A DNA stretch of 64,000 nucleotides from Neoechinorhynchus agilis (taxonomy: Eukaryota; Acanthocephala). The notes under the pieces were generated by a model. It was not told the origin of the DNA and ran no database searches. It saw only the letters and a program-made list of their open reading frames with translations. Within the stretch, counting starts at the first letter, position 1; every line of letters begins with the position of its first letter. Position numbers and translations under genes: made by a program. The stretch is taken from contig CM121341.1 of assembly GCA_051530055.1 (NCBI GenBank), positions 6,572,001-6,636,000 of the forward strand, given 5' to 3'. This document shows, in pieces, positions 1 to 11,074 of the stretch.

Positions 1-899
1 TGAACGCGGAAACAATTACTATATTTTCCACTTTTTAACATCTTAAAAACGGATATTTTCTGTCTGTTTAAGATAAGTTAATGCTTGTGAGATCGCGATT
101 TCACCCTCGTTGCGAATTTGAGAGGATTTTAGTTTACCGATTTTTGTTTGGATATAAAAAAAGAAGTTTCATCAGATGATCGATGTCTCCATTTAAGTCA
201 GAAGACTTATCGTATTTTTAATGGTCATCATCACTTGGTTGAGGAGGATTCGATCTTGCACTCTCTTAATCCTTACGTCCACCTCTTTAGCCGCTCTGCT
301 GAAACTCTCGAACATGTCGCGGAGATTTGTTCAATACAATTTTTCTGTTTTTATTTTGAGGTCGATCATACAAAACCCCAAAAGGTATCACTAAAGTCGA
401 ATATTTCGGCTGACTGAATCGGTCATTGGCAATTCAAATTGGTCATAAAAGCTTACAAACAATTTTGATTGATGAAATGACTCATAAAATCAGTCGAAAT
501 ATTCGACTTTAACGATCTTTCTATGGAATTTAAATGATTATCGGAAAACTCCAATGAGTTACGATGGTTTAGCAATATTAGGAAAACTACTGAACCTGCT
601 TGCAATGTCAATGATGACTGATACAATATCTCGTCGCTGATCGCAGAATCCAACAAAAAAAAGATAAATTTGATTAGCTTTTATCAGTGGATTTTTTTTC
701 ATTAGGCATCGATTTCTCTAATATCATTCGAAGTTTTGAGTGCAATTGTTTATATCCATTTTATGGATTTTCTATAACTAAACGGTAGAAATTTATTTTA
801 GTGTCCTAGGAAAAGTTATAAGGAGATTCGTTTGTCGTATGATTTAGAAAAGTCTTAGCACCGTAAAAACCCTTTTCTCGGTCACAAATAGTAATTTAT
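1..899. other. Intergenic stretch with one fold-back element
   Basis: I recognise no gene here. Short ORFs in this stretch lack any family resemblance and start without ATG. The only structure is an inverted repeat at 391-512, listed separately. Confidence 0.5.
391..512. repeat. Fold-back inverted repeat (MITE-like)
   Basis: Arms at about 391-417 and 489-512 are near-perfect reverse complements around the shared core AAAGTCGAATATTTCG, separated by about 70 nt. It resembles the other non-coding fold-back elements of this window in size but shares no obvious termini with them. It is probably a non-autonomous DNA-transposon derivative; I see no transposase. Confidence 0.6.
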
Positions 900-1094
900 T
901 CAATTGCTGAAAATGATAAAGAGAGCATGGATCAGTCCTGGTAAATAGAAAAGAAACGTCAGCAGTACATTGATCCAAACTTGTCCAGTGCATCCATCTT
1001 CAGCTAGAAAAACAGCAACCGGCGGTAGTAGAAGAGCCAACAGCGCAAGAAGAAGTTTATTTGTATCCAATCCGTTTCCTTGAGTTGATTGCAT
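900..1094 (-). CDS. UPF0057/PMP3-family membrane proteolipid
   Basis: A 64-residue ORF starts at ATG 1094. It has two hydrophobic segments (about residues 13-30 and 40-60) joined by a short loop. The family pattern is clear: a first helix ending LLPPVAVFL, a loop with a conserved Cys, then NVLLTFLFYLPGLIHALF, which matches the PMP3 signature of an asparagine-initiated helix with a Pro-Gly-hydrophobic-His-Ala-hydrophobic end. Members are small plasma-membrane proteins linked to membrane potential and salt tolerance in yeast and plants; in animals they are patchy and are known in nematodes. Length equals the family's usual 50-65 residues. A single-exon gene is enough to explain it, although an upstream 5' exon is possible. 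The identification is from the pattern; the function in this host is inferred. Confidence 0.88.
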   Translation of the reverse strand: MQSTQGNGLDTNKLLLALLALLLPPVAVFLAEDGCTGQVWINVLLTFLFYLPGLIHALFIIFSN

Positions 1095-1819
1095 TGTTAA
1101 AAGATTTTCGACAAACGAGTTTAAGTGTAGGTTTTAATACTCACGATTTTATGTCATAAATAGTCTTTGTATTCAAAAAAAACACCTTCAAGGTAATCTT
1201 TCAAAAAGGCCCCTGTCAACAATGACTCATTTGGATTTAAAAAAGCCAGAAATTGGACAAAATCCCCGCTATTGAAACTGTCTTCATGGGTCGACTGAGT
1301 ATGTGAATCAAAAGCAAGTAAAATTAACTTATAAAGAACTGTATACGATCCGAATTCAGTGAGAAAATATCTCACATTAATGGTTAAGAATGCGATAGTT
1401 TTAAGAATACTTTTTTATCCGCGTGTAGCACATATAAAACTTCGTTTTCAAATCGCATAATCAACATATCTCGTTTGTTTCCAATGACTCGATTTGCACA
1501 CTATGTTTACAATTTAAAGTTAATCTTATTTTTTATTGCTTAACGCACAAGGGCTTTGGGCAAATGAATGCGACAGTTTTATTGTCTGCCTTCGAATTGT
1601 CTCACATTATGTTTATGTGGACTAGGATAAAATTCGAATTATCTTAAGGTCATTTTTGCATATTTACGGGCACTTCGGGGTTGAGTACACCTTGCTATTT
1701 CTAGTCGTTCAAATAAGTTCGTATTGTAGAAGCTAAGTCTTAGCTGATGTTTCTTTATTATGCTTTTAGTTGAATTAACACTAAAAACCTCGTACCACGC
1801 ACATTAACGGTCTAAATAT
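1095..1819. other. Intergenic, one unassigned open stretch
   Basis: A 73-codon open stretch on the minus strand (1154-1372) has protein-like composition but no ATG at its start and no recognisable family. It might be a terminal exon of a minus-strand gene or chance. Nothing else is seen. Confidence 0.3.
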
Positions 1820-2584
1820 TTAATCCAAGTTGAGGGCATCGAATTTCTCTTTGATTCCAAGAGAGATCATTAATTGCTCCATAGCTTCAACACATATACT
1901 GGCTGAGAATGGTTGTCTCTTTTTGTTGCATTCCATGTGATCGGGACAGTAGGACAAGAACGGAACATTAACTCTTTTGCATCCCTCGGTGCAACACATC
2001 GATTTCGCCGTCTTACTTGAACTTAAGTCGTTCCTTTTTATTTTCGTTCTTGCTTTAATTCTCTTGAATAGCTCTTCCTTCTTCTTGGATGTCTTATCAA
2101 TCGCAGCCATCTTTTCGACCTCGTTTCCTTCCTTCGTGAACTCTTGGTGCATCTGTTCCACAATTCTCACAAAAGTTTCCGATCTAATCTTAGACTTAAA
2201 TCCTGGATCTAGGAACATCCGCTTCTTAGAAGGCTCGACTTCTTTATACTCGCTGTGTGCCGTTGTCTTCGAATTAAAATCACCGGGTTTTATATCATCA
2301 AGTGCATCGTGGTCGTACTGCTCTTTTCTTAATGGATGTTGCCCCAATGCCTCCATAGTCCATTTGATCATTTTCCCAAAAACTGAATACCTCTGATTTC
2401 TATCAAGATCTCAAGTAAACTCGTATCGATCGTTGAGTATCGTTAAAAAATGGGTCGTAATTTTCCTCGATTCGCTATCACGTGTATGTTGTGTTTTAAG
2501 AAAACACTTCAACAAGTTTTGTATTTGTAACACAATATCATATTTCAATTGTTCAAGTATCTCTCTCATAGATGATGTGCTCAT
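1820..2584 (-). CDS. Protein with a KANSL2/INO80D-like C3H zinc motif
   Basis: The main exon (2371-1820) ends in a clear cysteine/histidine cluster: a CTEGC pair, then a proline-containing spacer, then YCPDH, followed by a QPF motif and a further Cys. This spacing, C-x3-C ... P ... YC-x2-H ... PF, is that of the potential DNA-binding zinc domain of KANSL2, INO80D and relatives (chromatin-complex subunits). The middle is charged and lysine-rich. An upstream exon starting at ATG 2584 (about 57 codons, helical, ending near 2411) probably belongs to the same gene, with an intron near 2400; I could not make a single clean GT-AG junction. Human KANSL2 is much longer and has two such motifs, so this would be a shortened member. 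The zinc motif is seen; the chromatin role is inferred. Alternative: an unrelated small zinc protein. Confidence 0.45.
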
Positions 2585-2639
2585 TTCAGTTGAGTCTTTT
2601 TGTCGTACTAAGAACACCTTTGTTAATTATTTCCCATGA

Positions 2640-4740
2640 TCATGGAAGGAAATCTTTCAAAAAATTAAGGCTTTAAAAGCATTGTCGACCTAAAGTACTT
2701 TAATGGAGCCGAACATGAAATGATAGAGTTGGATATGTGTTGATCATAATCCAAACAACGGATAAAACGCATATTTTATTTACATATTTCGAAAGAGGAA
2801 GCCTTGCGTCCAGGACTGCTACTTTCAAGTCTTATAAGATATTTTGAATTCGGAATCACTCGTTTTCACGCAAACGAAAAGCTTTCAAATTTTCATACTC
2901 ATTAGGCGATATTAAAAGTCCACATTGTTTAGTAATTCTTAGAACCTAAAGATGCACCCGTGTTAATAATTTAAAATCTTTAGACATTTTCGCTTCTGTC
3001 CTGATTCGTGTTGATATTTGTAACCTTTTTTTATGTGCTGAACCCGAAAAATAATTCTAATGAGTAACCAAACACACTGTATAGTTAGAAGATATTGTTT
3101 TTATAATCGATTCGTTTGCGATCGATCTCATTTCTTTATGCAATTTAGTGCTTTTTTCATACCTTTATCTTACTCTTAAATGGCATTTTCGACATAAAAA
3201 CCTTCTAATTGTATGTAAAGTTCCTTTTTTGCGGATTATGAGAATGCGCAAACCCTCGTGGAAATCAAAGGTCCATTCTCGTTCAAATGTATTGGATTTT
3301 GGTACTTAGCACTACCTTTTGTTTTGTTGTTTTTAGCACGGAAATGTGACTATTATTTTTTCATGCGACAAAGATTGGGCGAATAAGCTTAGTAGAATTT
3401 ATGGAAACTATCGAAACGGAGAAAACACTTACCACATTGGCATATATTAAGAAATCTTTATTCCTAACAGCGGTTGCTTTCCTCCTAAGTTAAAAGAAAG
3501 GCGTAAATGTAAACGCTCGCGACCTCATGGTCACGAGTAAATTGCAATCATAATCGTCGCTTAGTGATTCAGTGTGTTTCTAAGAAATGAAATCGATTAT
3601 GAGTATTATTTGGTAGTGAGTTCTTTAGAGAAAAACCAAAGTTGTTGTTAGAATGGCCCATGCAGCATTTTCGCTCTACATTATAAAATCTCATGCCATT
3701 GAGACAATTTGTGCCATCGGACCAACACCGCTCGCAACAACAACAAAGGATTCAGGGGCAAACTATTTTTATCCGAGAGTTACCTGCTCTTATTCAGAAA
3801 GAGAATGAATACTAGGATAAAGATGTTCCTCGGTTCGAATCGGAACTTTATAAATTGAAAAAACTTCATTTTCCACATAAGCGAATTCCCACACACAAAA
3901 CATAATGGTATTGTATGATTGATGTGTTAAGCAATGGTTTTTCTTGTTCGTCTGTATTTGTAGAATGTCTATGACAGCAAAAATGAGTATAGACTGAACG
4001 TTCAAAGATTTTTTTGTATAAACACAATTTCCGAGCTGAGATATTAAACGGTTCTCGGTTACACCATCAGACGGATTCCTTCAAGCGGAAACAAGTGCTT
4101 ATCATGGCTGGAAATGGGTTTTTTTATGTGATATGAAAAGTGTTAATTGATTTTTGTAGAAGTCTACAAACGTACGCTTTCCGTTTCTCGTTTGCACCAT
4201 CTTCATAATTTGGTGAGTATTTGAGACTGATCGTCACTGTGCATCCAGAAAATCGGACAAACCGCATTTCCGGGGCTGAAGAGAGCGGGTGAGGGGGGTG
4301 GGAATGTGCATCAGTCTTCGGGAACGCTCATTGTCTCTCAGCGAAAGCAAGAAGGAATTCGGCGCCTCAGGAACATGATGAGCATCGAGCACGTCTATAG
4401 CTATTATTGACGAGCGGAATAAGTTAAATAAAATGTTCTCTACATCAGACGCACAAGTTGCTCATACACAGAAAATGATTCAGATGCAGTCCTGAGCACG
4501 AGACTGTGCCACAATCACGAATAGTGTTTTTGTTGATTTAATCTATGCCACATCAGGTTAGTCTTAGAACTGTGCTTTGGAGCTAAATGCCGATTCCCAT
4601 GGTGAAAAGGAGTGAACGGACGCCAGACTTGGAATAACTTTTCTGAATTCCTCTCAGGCTAACGCTGTCCTTGCTTTGGTGTGATGCTAACATTTAAAAC
4701 GACAAGTACCGAAAATTTAATTTATTGTTTCATCGTGCAG
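2640..4740. other. Long intergenic region, 5' exon(s) of vinculin probably near its right end
   Basis: No coding region is recognised over 2.1 kb. A dispersed repeat lies at 3790-3855. The first vinculin exon, encoding the residues before the first helix I can align, must lie somewhere upstream of 4774, but I could not pick it out. Confidence 0.4.
3790..3855. repeat. Low-copy dispersed repeat, copy 1
   Basis: This 65-nt stretch resembles 10580-10672. Shared blocks are ATTCAGAAAG followed by GGATAAAGATGTT, then CGGTTCGAATCGGAA versus CGTTCATATCGGAAA, then TTTATAAA. Both copies sit between genes. The nature of the element is unknown. Confidence 0.4.
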
Positions 4741-4773
4741 GTACCAGCTTGAAACACCACGATCCCATTACAG

Positions 4774-7700
4774 GACTCTTTAAAGGTCGAGAAACTGTTA
4801 TGTAAAAATGAAGATTGCCGCTCGAACAAAAGCGAAAGCGTGGCATTGTATTTACATTGCCTACAACAAATGGTTCAAAATATTACAAACGTATGAAATC
4901 TATACGCTAAAATTTTGAGTTTTGACTTTCTAACTGAAAAAAAAGGTCGTTGATGTATCAGAGAATAATGATTTCGAACTCAAAAAGTCACTTAAAGTAG
5001 TCACTGCGGAACTTAAAAAAGCGTTAGACTACTTTAATTGCAATGGACATTTGAGTCTAAAGGGAACTAAAATCCTAGAGGGATCTACCAGTTAGTTCGT
5101 TTAATTTTCATGGAGTCCATCGATATATCCAAAAACGCGTTCTAGTTATTCTAAATGCTGTCACAATGCTGCTCATATCTCTGGACAAAAGCAAAATTCG
5201 AGAAGTTCAAAGAAAGTTCAAATCCGTTGTTAAACACTTTACGATTATGGACGCGGTGGACACAGATGCTTCTATGAGGATATTCGTGAAGGTGGGTTCA
5301 ACTTCTGCTATCATCGAGATAGCTGGTATTTTTCTAACCATGCCCATTTGAGTTTTTTATTCGCTCTAATGCCCTTTGATCACTTTATTGAAGCTTTCGT
5401 AGAAAATCAAACTTGCTTGCAATATCCATGAACCATTGACGCGTACCGTTTTTAATTTTCAACCCTTTAAATACGCTTAAGATTGCTTTAGTGTGTACTA
5501 TTGATTGTTTCTTCATTAGAATTAGGTGAGACGTTCTTTAGTTTATCTCGCGAGAGCATATTTTACAATATAAATTCTTTAATTTCAGAATCTGTTGCCA
5601 CAAGTGGAAGCATGCGTAAAATTAATCAAGGAGACAATGAACACATCTACATCTCAGATATTCCACGAAATCCTTGATGGCGTTATGCAGAAATTCAAAG
5701 ACAAATGCTTACGATTAAAGACCAATATCGACTCATTGTGCTCCGAACATGAACTTGATTGCCCGCAAAGATTATCAGGTGAAATCATGTTGTTACTATA
5801 TTTCGAAGTAATTCTGCCTGTACTGGAATAGTTCCGCCAATGCAGCGACAAATGTGCTCGGCGCTGATTTTGAAGAATTTTGAAAGAGAAACGTTAAGAA
5901 TGATGGATGCCGCTTCAATGGTTCTTAAAACGGAAAGTTATTGGCCTGATGGATGCAATGTGGCTATGGCCCACTCTACTTTGGTATTGTCGCAACTTCT
6001 ATTCCTTCCCCAAATAAAACTACAAACAGCAATATATCACATTGGGGATTAATGTCCAAACGTTGGAACTTGATCTGAGCAAAACGCTTACAGATGAACT
6101 TATAAAAATGATTTTACTGCGTTCAACCAGCTTAATCGACAATGCAATGAGAAGGAGCGATGGAACTGAATCCACTGAGACGTATTTGGCTCTATTAAAA
6201 ACCAAATACAATACTTGTGTTGAAATTTTTGAAGGATCGGACTATGCGGAATGCCGGGTAAGCATTCCTTAGATTGAAGTTAATTTGAATCTCATTAATT
6301 GTTAGAAATCATCTTTTAAGAGGGGACAGCCGGCAGCTGGAATGCTTCTTAATCGATTAATAGATTATGCCAATCACCTGTCGCAAATTAAGCCGCTTAT
6401 TGATGACTTAGAGAGCGACGATGAAGGTTCAGTGCTAAGACGGGGTTGGGAAGATGGAATTGAACCAACGATTCGTGGAAAGTTCGTGCAGCTAAAGGTC
6501 TGCTTAAGCATCCCGCAATATTTTGAAGAAGGTACTCAAGGAATTTGTGTTGACTGAGAATGTTCCCACGTAAGCGTTCAGGTCTTAAATTGGTCGAAAT
6601 ATTGCTCCGACAAGCTGGACAAGTTCTCGAGATTTGTGATAATCTCTACAGGCGTCAGCTTGCTACTCTAATCGACGGTTGCTGCATTTTTCTAAAGAAA
6701 ATAAAAGGGACGAACAAACTAACGGTAAATTTGACACCACAATGTTGTTGTACTTTAGTCTTAGAGTACTGTCCATAGCCTCGCCAATTTAACGAGTTGA
6801 GTGCTAAGATCGAAGAAACGATGGAATGTGCTGAGACTGCATTATTGTACAACTCGACGCGAGTTCTTAAAGATCCATCTGATCCTATTCTGAGAATATC
6901 TCGAGCCTGCTTAATTCCTCTCGGTTAGATAGTAAACACAATAAAGAATACAGGACGATTTAATATTGTTCAGGTGATGCGTCTGGGACCATAGCGCTGA
7001 CGGGAGCCATTAATTCATTTCAGAAACATGCGATTGAATTTTGTCGGGTGATAAAGTACTTAGCTCTTATAAGTGAGGACCAAGGAAAGGCGAATGTTGT
7101 ACGGATATGCCGATTGGTCCGAGAGGTTCACACTTGCTTCTATTTCTCGTATATAAAGAACAATGCTTAGATCGAGGACATCTACCCGCTGGTAATTTCA
7201 GCAGCAAAACTCCATCACCAAAATCGAACGAACGAAGTGTTGGGTATATTCTTTAATGAACTTAAGGCGGATTACATGAGAGTTGTTGAGGAGGCTACGT
7301 TTAGATTAGAAGAGGCTATCCCTCCGCTCAAAACAATTTGTGCAATAGGTGAGTTTACTCAGCACTTTTTAGACTTAATCTCTTATCAGTTGGTATACAA
7401 AGGCTAGGCTCTTCCCCAACATATGCCCCGGAGCTCATTGAAGTAAATTGGAGATACGAAAAAATTACACCCAAGTATACGATTAAAAACTCATGTATTT
7501 CTTTTGGTAGTTATAACACCCCGGATTTAAATTGATTAATTTATTTCCGATGTTTGACCTAGCATAATTCCGACATTATCAAGGGAGACGTAAAATATCG
7601 CAAATAAATTAGTCAGGTTAAATCCGGTGAACGGTGTTATAACTAAAAAAAATAAAGTATTCCCCCCCTTCGTCGAAGACAATAATCGAAGACATTATAT

Positions 7701-9134
7701 ATTCCATTCGCAGAATGTCAATCAGCTACCGGAAGAGCGATCATCTTCTGTTGCACTATTAATTTACATGAAATTTCTGGAGCATTTTCACTTTATTCGT
7801 AGGCTGTTAAAACAGCCGTCACTACGAAGGACCATTGTGAATGACAGGGGAGATTAATAAATGAAAAAATCAAATATTTTTTAAATATTTCGTTCTTAAA
7901 AATTCCACTTTGGCCGCCGATGAAAAACCCCAGCATAAGTGCGTTGCGGCTACTGCGGTTTCTAAATATTTCTGCATTTTTAGAAGAAGCGATTATTAAC
8001 GACCTACAAGAAATCGAAAAGTCTATAGCTGATCGCGAATGCTTTTCGATTGTATCCTACGCAGCGACTGCAAGGAAACACGCTTACCGCTTGAGCACTC
8101 TGGTCTACCGAGAGAGTAGATGTGCTCGAGGAATGCGAACGGTAATGCAACTTCGAACACTAGTTGGTGATATAAACGAAGGTTAGAATCAACTTGTTAA
8201 TTGTTAAAGATTTGAATAAATGGATATAGTCGCCAATAGCTTGGAAAGTAAGACAAAAAGCATCGCCCCACGGCTCGATGATTCAAAGCTGCGAGCCGAG
8301 CTCCGAGAGATCGGTTCCAAGGTTTTGTCGCCATTACGTAAAAATGTTATTTGAATAAATAATCCAGTTGTCGGACTCATTGACGAGATCAAAGGAGATG
8401 TTTGAGCAAAACGAGATGCAGACACAAAAATGTTTGAAAGAAGAATACGATTGTAGATCTGAGTTATTGTCGATTTGTCTAATAAGGTTAATACCGGGTG
8501 GTTGCGATATTTCTATTCAGGTAAATTCGTTAATGAAACGTACTTTTGAACAAGTTTCCCTCACAGATGGCTGCTCGAAAATTAATGATAAATATTGGGG
8601 AATTTTGTTCAAAGTCGAACAACCTAATTTACATTAGCTGGGAATTTATTGGAGCACTTGACGAGCTTTCTAATTGGCGATCGTCGGATCCAATGAGATT
8701 TATAGAAACAAAGGATAAAATTAGGGAGACGTTGTCTGAGATTATCTCAATAGTTAACACTGTAGAGGTTGAGTGCAGTAATGACTACTATGTGAAGGTA
8801 TATCTTGATCGCCCTTTTGTTTCTTCTTACAGATTTTAGAACATCTCGCTCCTGCGTTCAATGCTAGCTTCATTTTCAGCTCAATTACAGACATTGATCA
8901 TTATGCGAATATGTAGGCTTAATGATATGGGTTTGTACGGGGGTTGAATTTTTTAGTATCGATTTTCATACATCTTCAATAGTTGCCGTTATCGGAGATT
9001 ACAAACAAGCCATGAGAACCTTGACTCACCATGCAGCGGATGTCGTGAGCGAGCTTATAGCCTGCTGCCGACGAGCATCACCTTATTGTGACGGTCAATC
9101 GACTCTAAAATGGAGAAAACATTGTAGAGAATAA
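4774..9134 (+). CDS. Vinculin, strongly diverged, multi-exon
   Basis: Vinculin links integrin or cadherin adhesion sites to F-actin through helical bundles. Helical segments align in order along the whole family: 4774-4889 and 4946-5093 (head, including DFELKKSLKVVTAEL), 5165-5292 (LLISLDKSKIREV, like LLLTFDEAEVRKI), 5590-5781 (NLLPQVEACVKLI), about 6060-6250, 6560-6730 (LVEILLRQAGQVLEICDN, like the repeat IRGLVAEGHRLANVM), 6780-6925, 6970-7348 (ending DIYPLVISAAKLHHQN, like LTPQVVSAARILL), 7966-8184 (EEAIINDLQEIEKS), 8565-8800 (MAARKLMINIGEF, like MAARQLHDEARKW in the tail) and 8970-9134 (LTHHAADVV...STLKWRKHC, like LVHNAQNLM...TLRWVRK). One 45-nt intron (7126-7170) is well supported because removing it deletes an in-frame stop and closes the alignment gap. 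The proline-rich linker and first exon are not resolved. Alpha-catenin is the main alternative, but the C-terminal basic-aromatic end favours vinculin. Confidence 0.82.
7509..7644. mobile_element. MITE in a vinculin intron
   Basis: Terminal inverted repeats begin AGTTATAACACC on the left and end GGTGTTATAACT on the right, followed inward by CGGATTTAAA / TTAAATCCGG and an AATTTATTT / AAATAAATT pair. It sits inside the intron between about 7349 and 7965. No coding capacity. It shares its inner arm sequence with the larger element at 15244-15439, so the two form one family. Confidence 0.75.
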
Positions 9135-9308
9135 ATATTGCCAAGACTGTAATTTTGCTGAAAAATTATAGCTTTAAGTTTTTATTCGCGTTTATGCGGA
9201 TTTAGAAATGTGTGAACTTCGTTGCTAAAATCCAAAATTCAGTTTCTACGGCAACTGGATCTGTATTAGAACCACGAATCGATTTTCTCCAGCTTTGAGG
9301 TGCAAGGA

Positions 9309-10374
9309 ATGTACGCTGGTATGTGGGCCATATATTTTCTATCACTCGATTTCGTAAAAGCTATGGATATCAAAAGTTGCAATGGACAACAGTTGAACGC
9401 CTACTTTGTAATAACAGTTCCAAAGAGTTCCTTGAATACAGCAGTAAGCATGGTAGCGAACATTGATTCGCAGTCATTAAACCGAAGGACTGTAAATCTT
9501 TGTCATAAGAAGACATCTTCAAGAATCTGGGTTACCGACCGGAAGTGGCCAACGAGTATCAATTTTATACCACAGCTCAACATTTGACATTTTGCAAATG
9601 GATGGATATTTGGCCTATTTGAAGCTGACTGAATCGCTAGGCAAGATACTGAAATTCCTGGACGATTTGGAATTGTTCCACAAAGGACAAATACCTGATA
9701 ATCCCGACATAAAATTTACCGGAAAACAATATAGTCAGCTGAATATATTAGCACTAATTCTTCAAGGAGGCGACTATAACAGTAAACATCACAATCTTTT
9801 CGTCTATATCAGCGAAGGTATTCCGACTGGTCTTCTCGTAGGCAATGAAGATTACAGTAGCAGACGAGATGTTTTTCTACGTATTAATCAGAATAGTGAT
9901 GGACGATCTGAATTTCATTGTGTGTTAGCTAATGGTTCGCACGTGGATCTGTGCATTATTTTGGGCATACCAATAGATAAACTTGATGTACCTGCGAAGA
10001 TGATAGTAAAAAGTAGCAGAACTTTTGTTGAATTGCTAAATTTTCGAGAAGATCTCATCGATGTAGACCTAGAGACGCGGATGATTCTTCGATACTACGA
10101 TTCAAGAGTCAGTTCGCCTGATCAGCTCCTTCTGTTAAAACCAGAAGCATCACTACCTGAGAATCGAGAACAAATACCCATCCTGAGGCTTTGTGACAAC
10201 TTAGCCGCAAATGTTTCCGATCGAAATTCTAGTGATTCTACCATTAGTGCTGATATGGCCTATGTTGCACCGTTATCCGTGGACTTGCCGAAAAAAAGAT
10301 ACCCCGTTGTCATGTTTAACATTTTGATGGCTGTCATGTCCGTATTTACTTTATTTCTGCCTTATTGCATTTAA
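9309..10374 (+). CDS. Secreted, degenerate von Willebrand A-like protein, copy 1
   Basis: ATG 9309 opens a hydrophobic signal peptide, then a beta strand AYFVITVPKSS where a vWA domain has its metal site (usual form DxSxS). After a short exon junction the second reading frame gives RVSILYHSSTFDI (usual RVGLVQFSS), then LNILALILQGGD and HNLFVYISEGIP (usual R-VLVVISDG), so the vWA strand and helix order is intact. The metal-site Asp is replaced (Thr/Pro context), so metal binding is probably lost. The C-terminus is a hydrophobic tail after a polar stretch, consistent with a GPI signal or one membrane helix. Two frames must be joined between 9444 and 9510; an intron 9473-9509 (37 nt, donor GTCATT, acceptor ATAAG) does this in frame. 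Its paralogue is at 17.4 kb. Function unknown; adhesion or cell-surface binding is an inference. Confidence 0.6.
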
Positions 10375-11018
10375 ATGAAAGTAAAGTAAATTAGTTTTTC
10401 GCCGAGAAGAAGGTAGTTTTACTATTCGGTGTCAGAAGATTCCAAATGTTTAGTAGATTGGAGATTTACTAGTTTTATAAAGAAATATATTTCGGTCCGA
10501 TGTGTGATTGGGCGCAGTCGGGCCAAGCACCGCATAATTTTTATTCAAGGTTAGAAAACGTTTGATCGCAACAACGAACGATAATTCAGAAAGGGAATGC
10601 TGGATCCATCCTCGAAGCAATGGAGGATAAAGATGTTATTCCGTTCATATCGGAAATTTTATAAAATTTTAACCTGATAAAATACAAGCCTTGCGCATTT
10701 TGTCTTTGCCGGATATATTCTTGACCTTTTGTTGATTTTAATCGCCGCTTAACGTTATTGACAATACACCAAACGGTGGTCGTTATTTTTTAGGTTCTGT
10801 CGATCTTATACAAACGAATTTGAACAAATACATAAAATTTAAGGCTGCGAGCGCCTAATAGAATTGCCGATTGTGACCTTAAAAACTGGAAAAATAAAGC
10901 TTTATAATAAATCCAAAAAAAAGACGAAGGTTAATGCAGTTTTTCACAACATTTATAGACGATAAGATTTTAGGTATTCTGCCTATCAGTTACTATGGCG
11001 ACTTGTTCTACTCATAAT
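10375..11018. other. Intergenic region with dispersed-repeat copy 2
   Basis: No gene seen. Positions 10580-10672 match the dispersed repeat at 3790-3855. Confidence 0.4.
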
Positions 11019-11052
11019 AAACTGAATATTCAAAGGTACGAATATTCAGTTT
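11019..11052. promoter_or_regulatory. Perfect 13-bp inverted repeat upstream of tubulin-like gene
   Basis: AAACTGAATATTC at 11019-11031 and its exact reverse complement at 11040-11052 are separated by 8 nt, and end 22 nt before the start codon. It could be a transcription-factor site or a 5' UTR hairpin. Role inferred only from position. Confidence 0.5.
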
Positions 11053-11074
11053 ACATACTCGTTGTTCACTTTGA

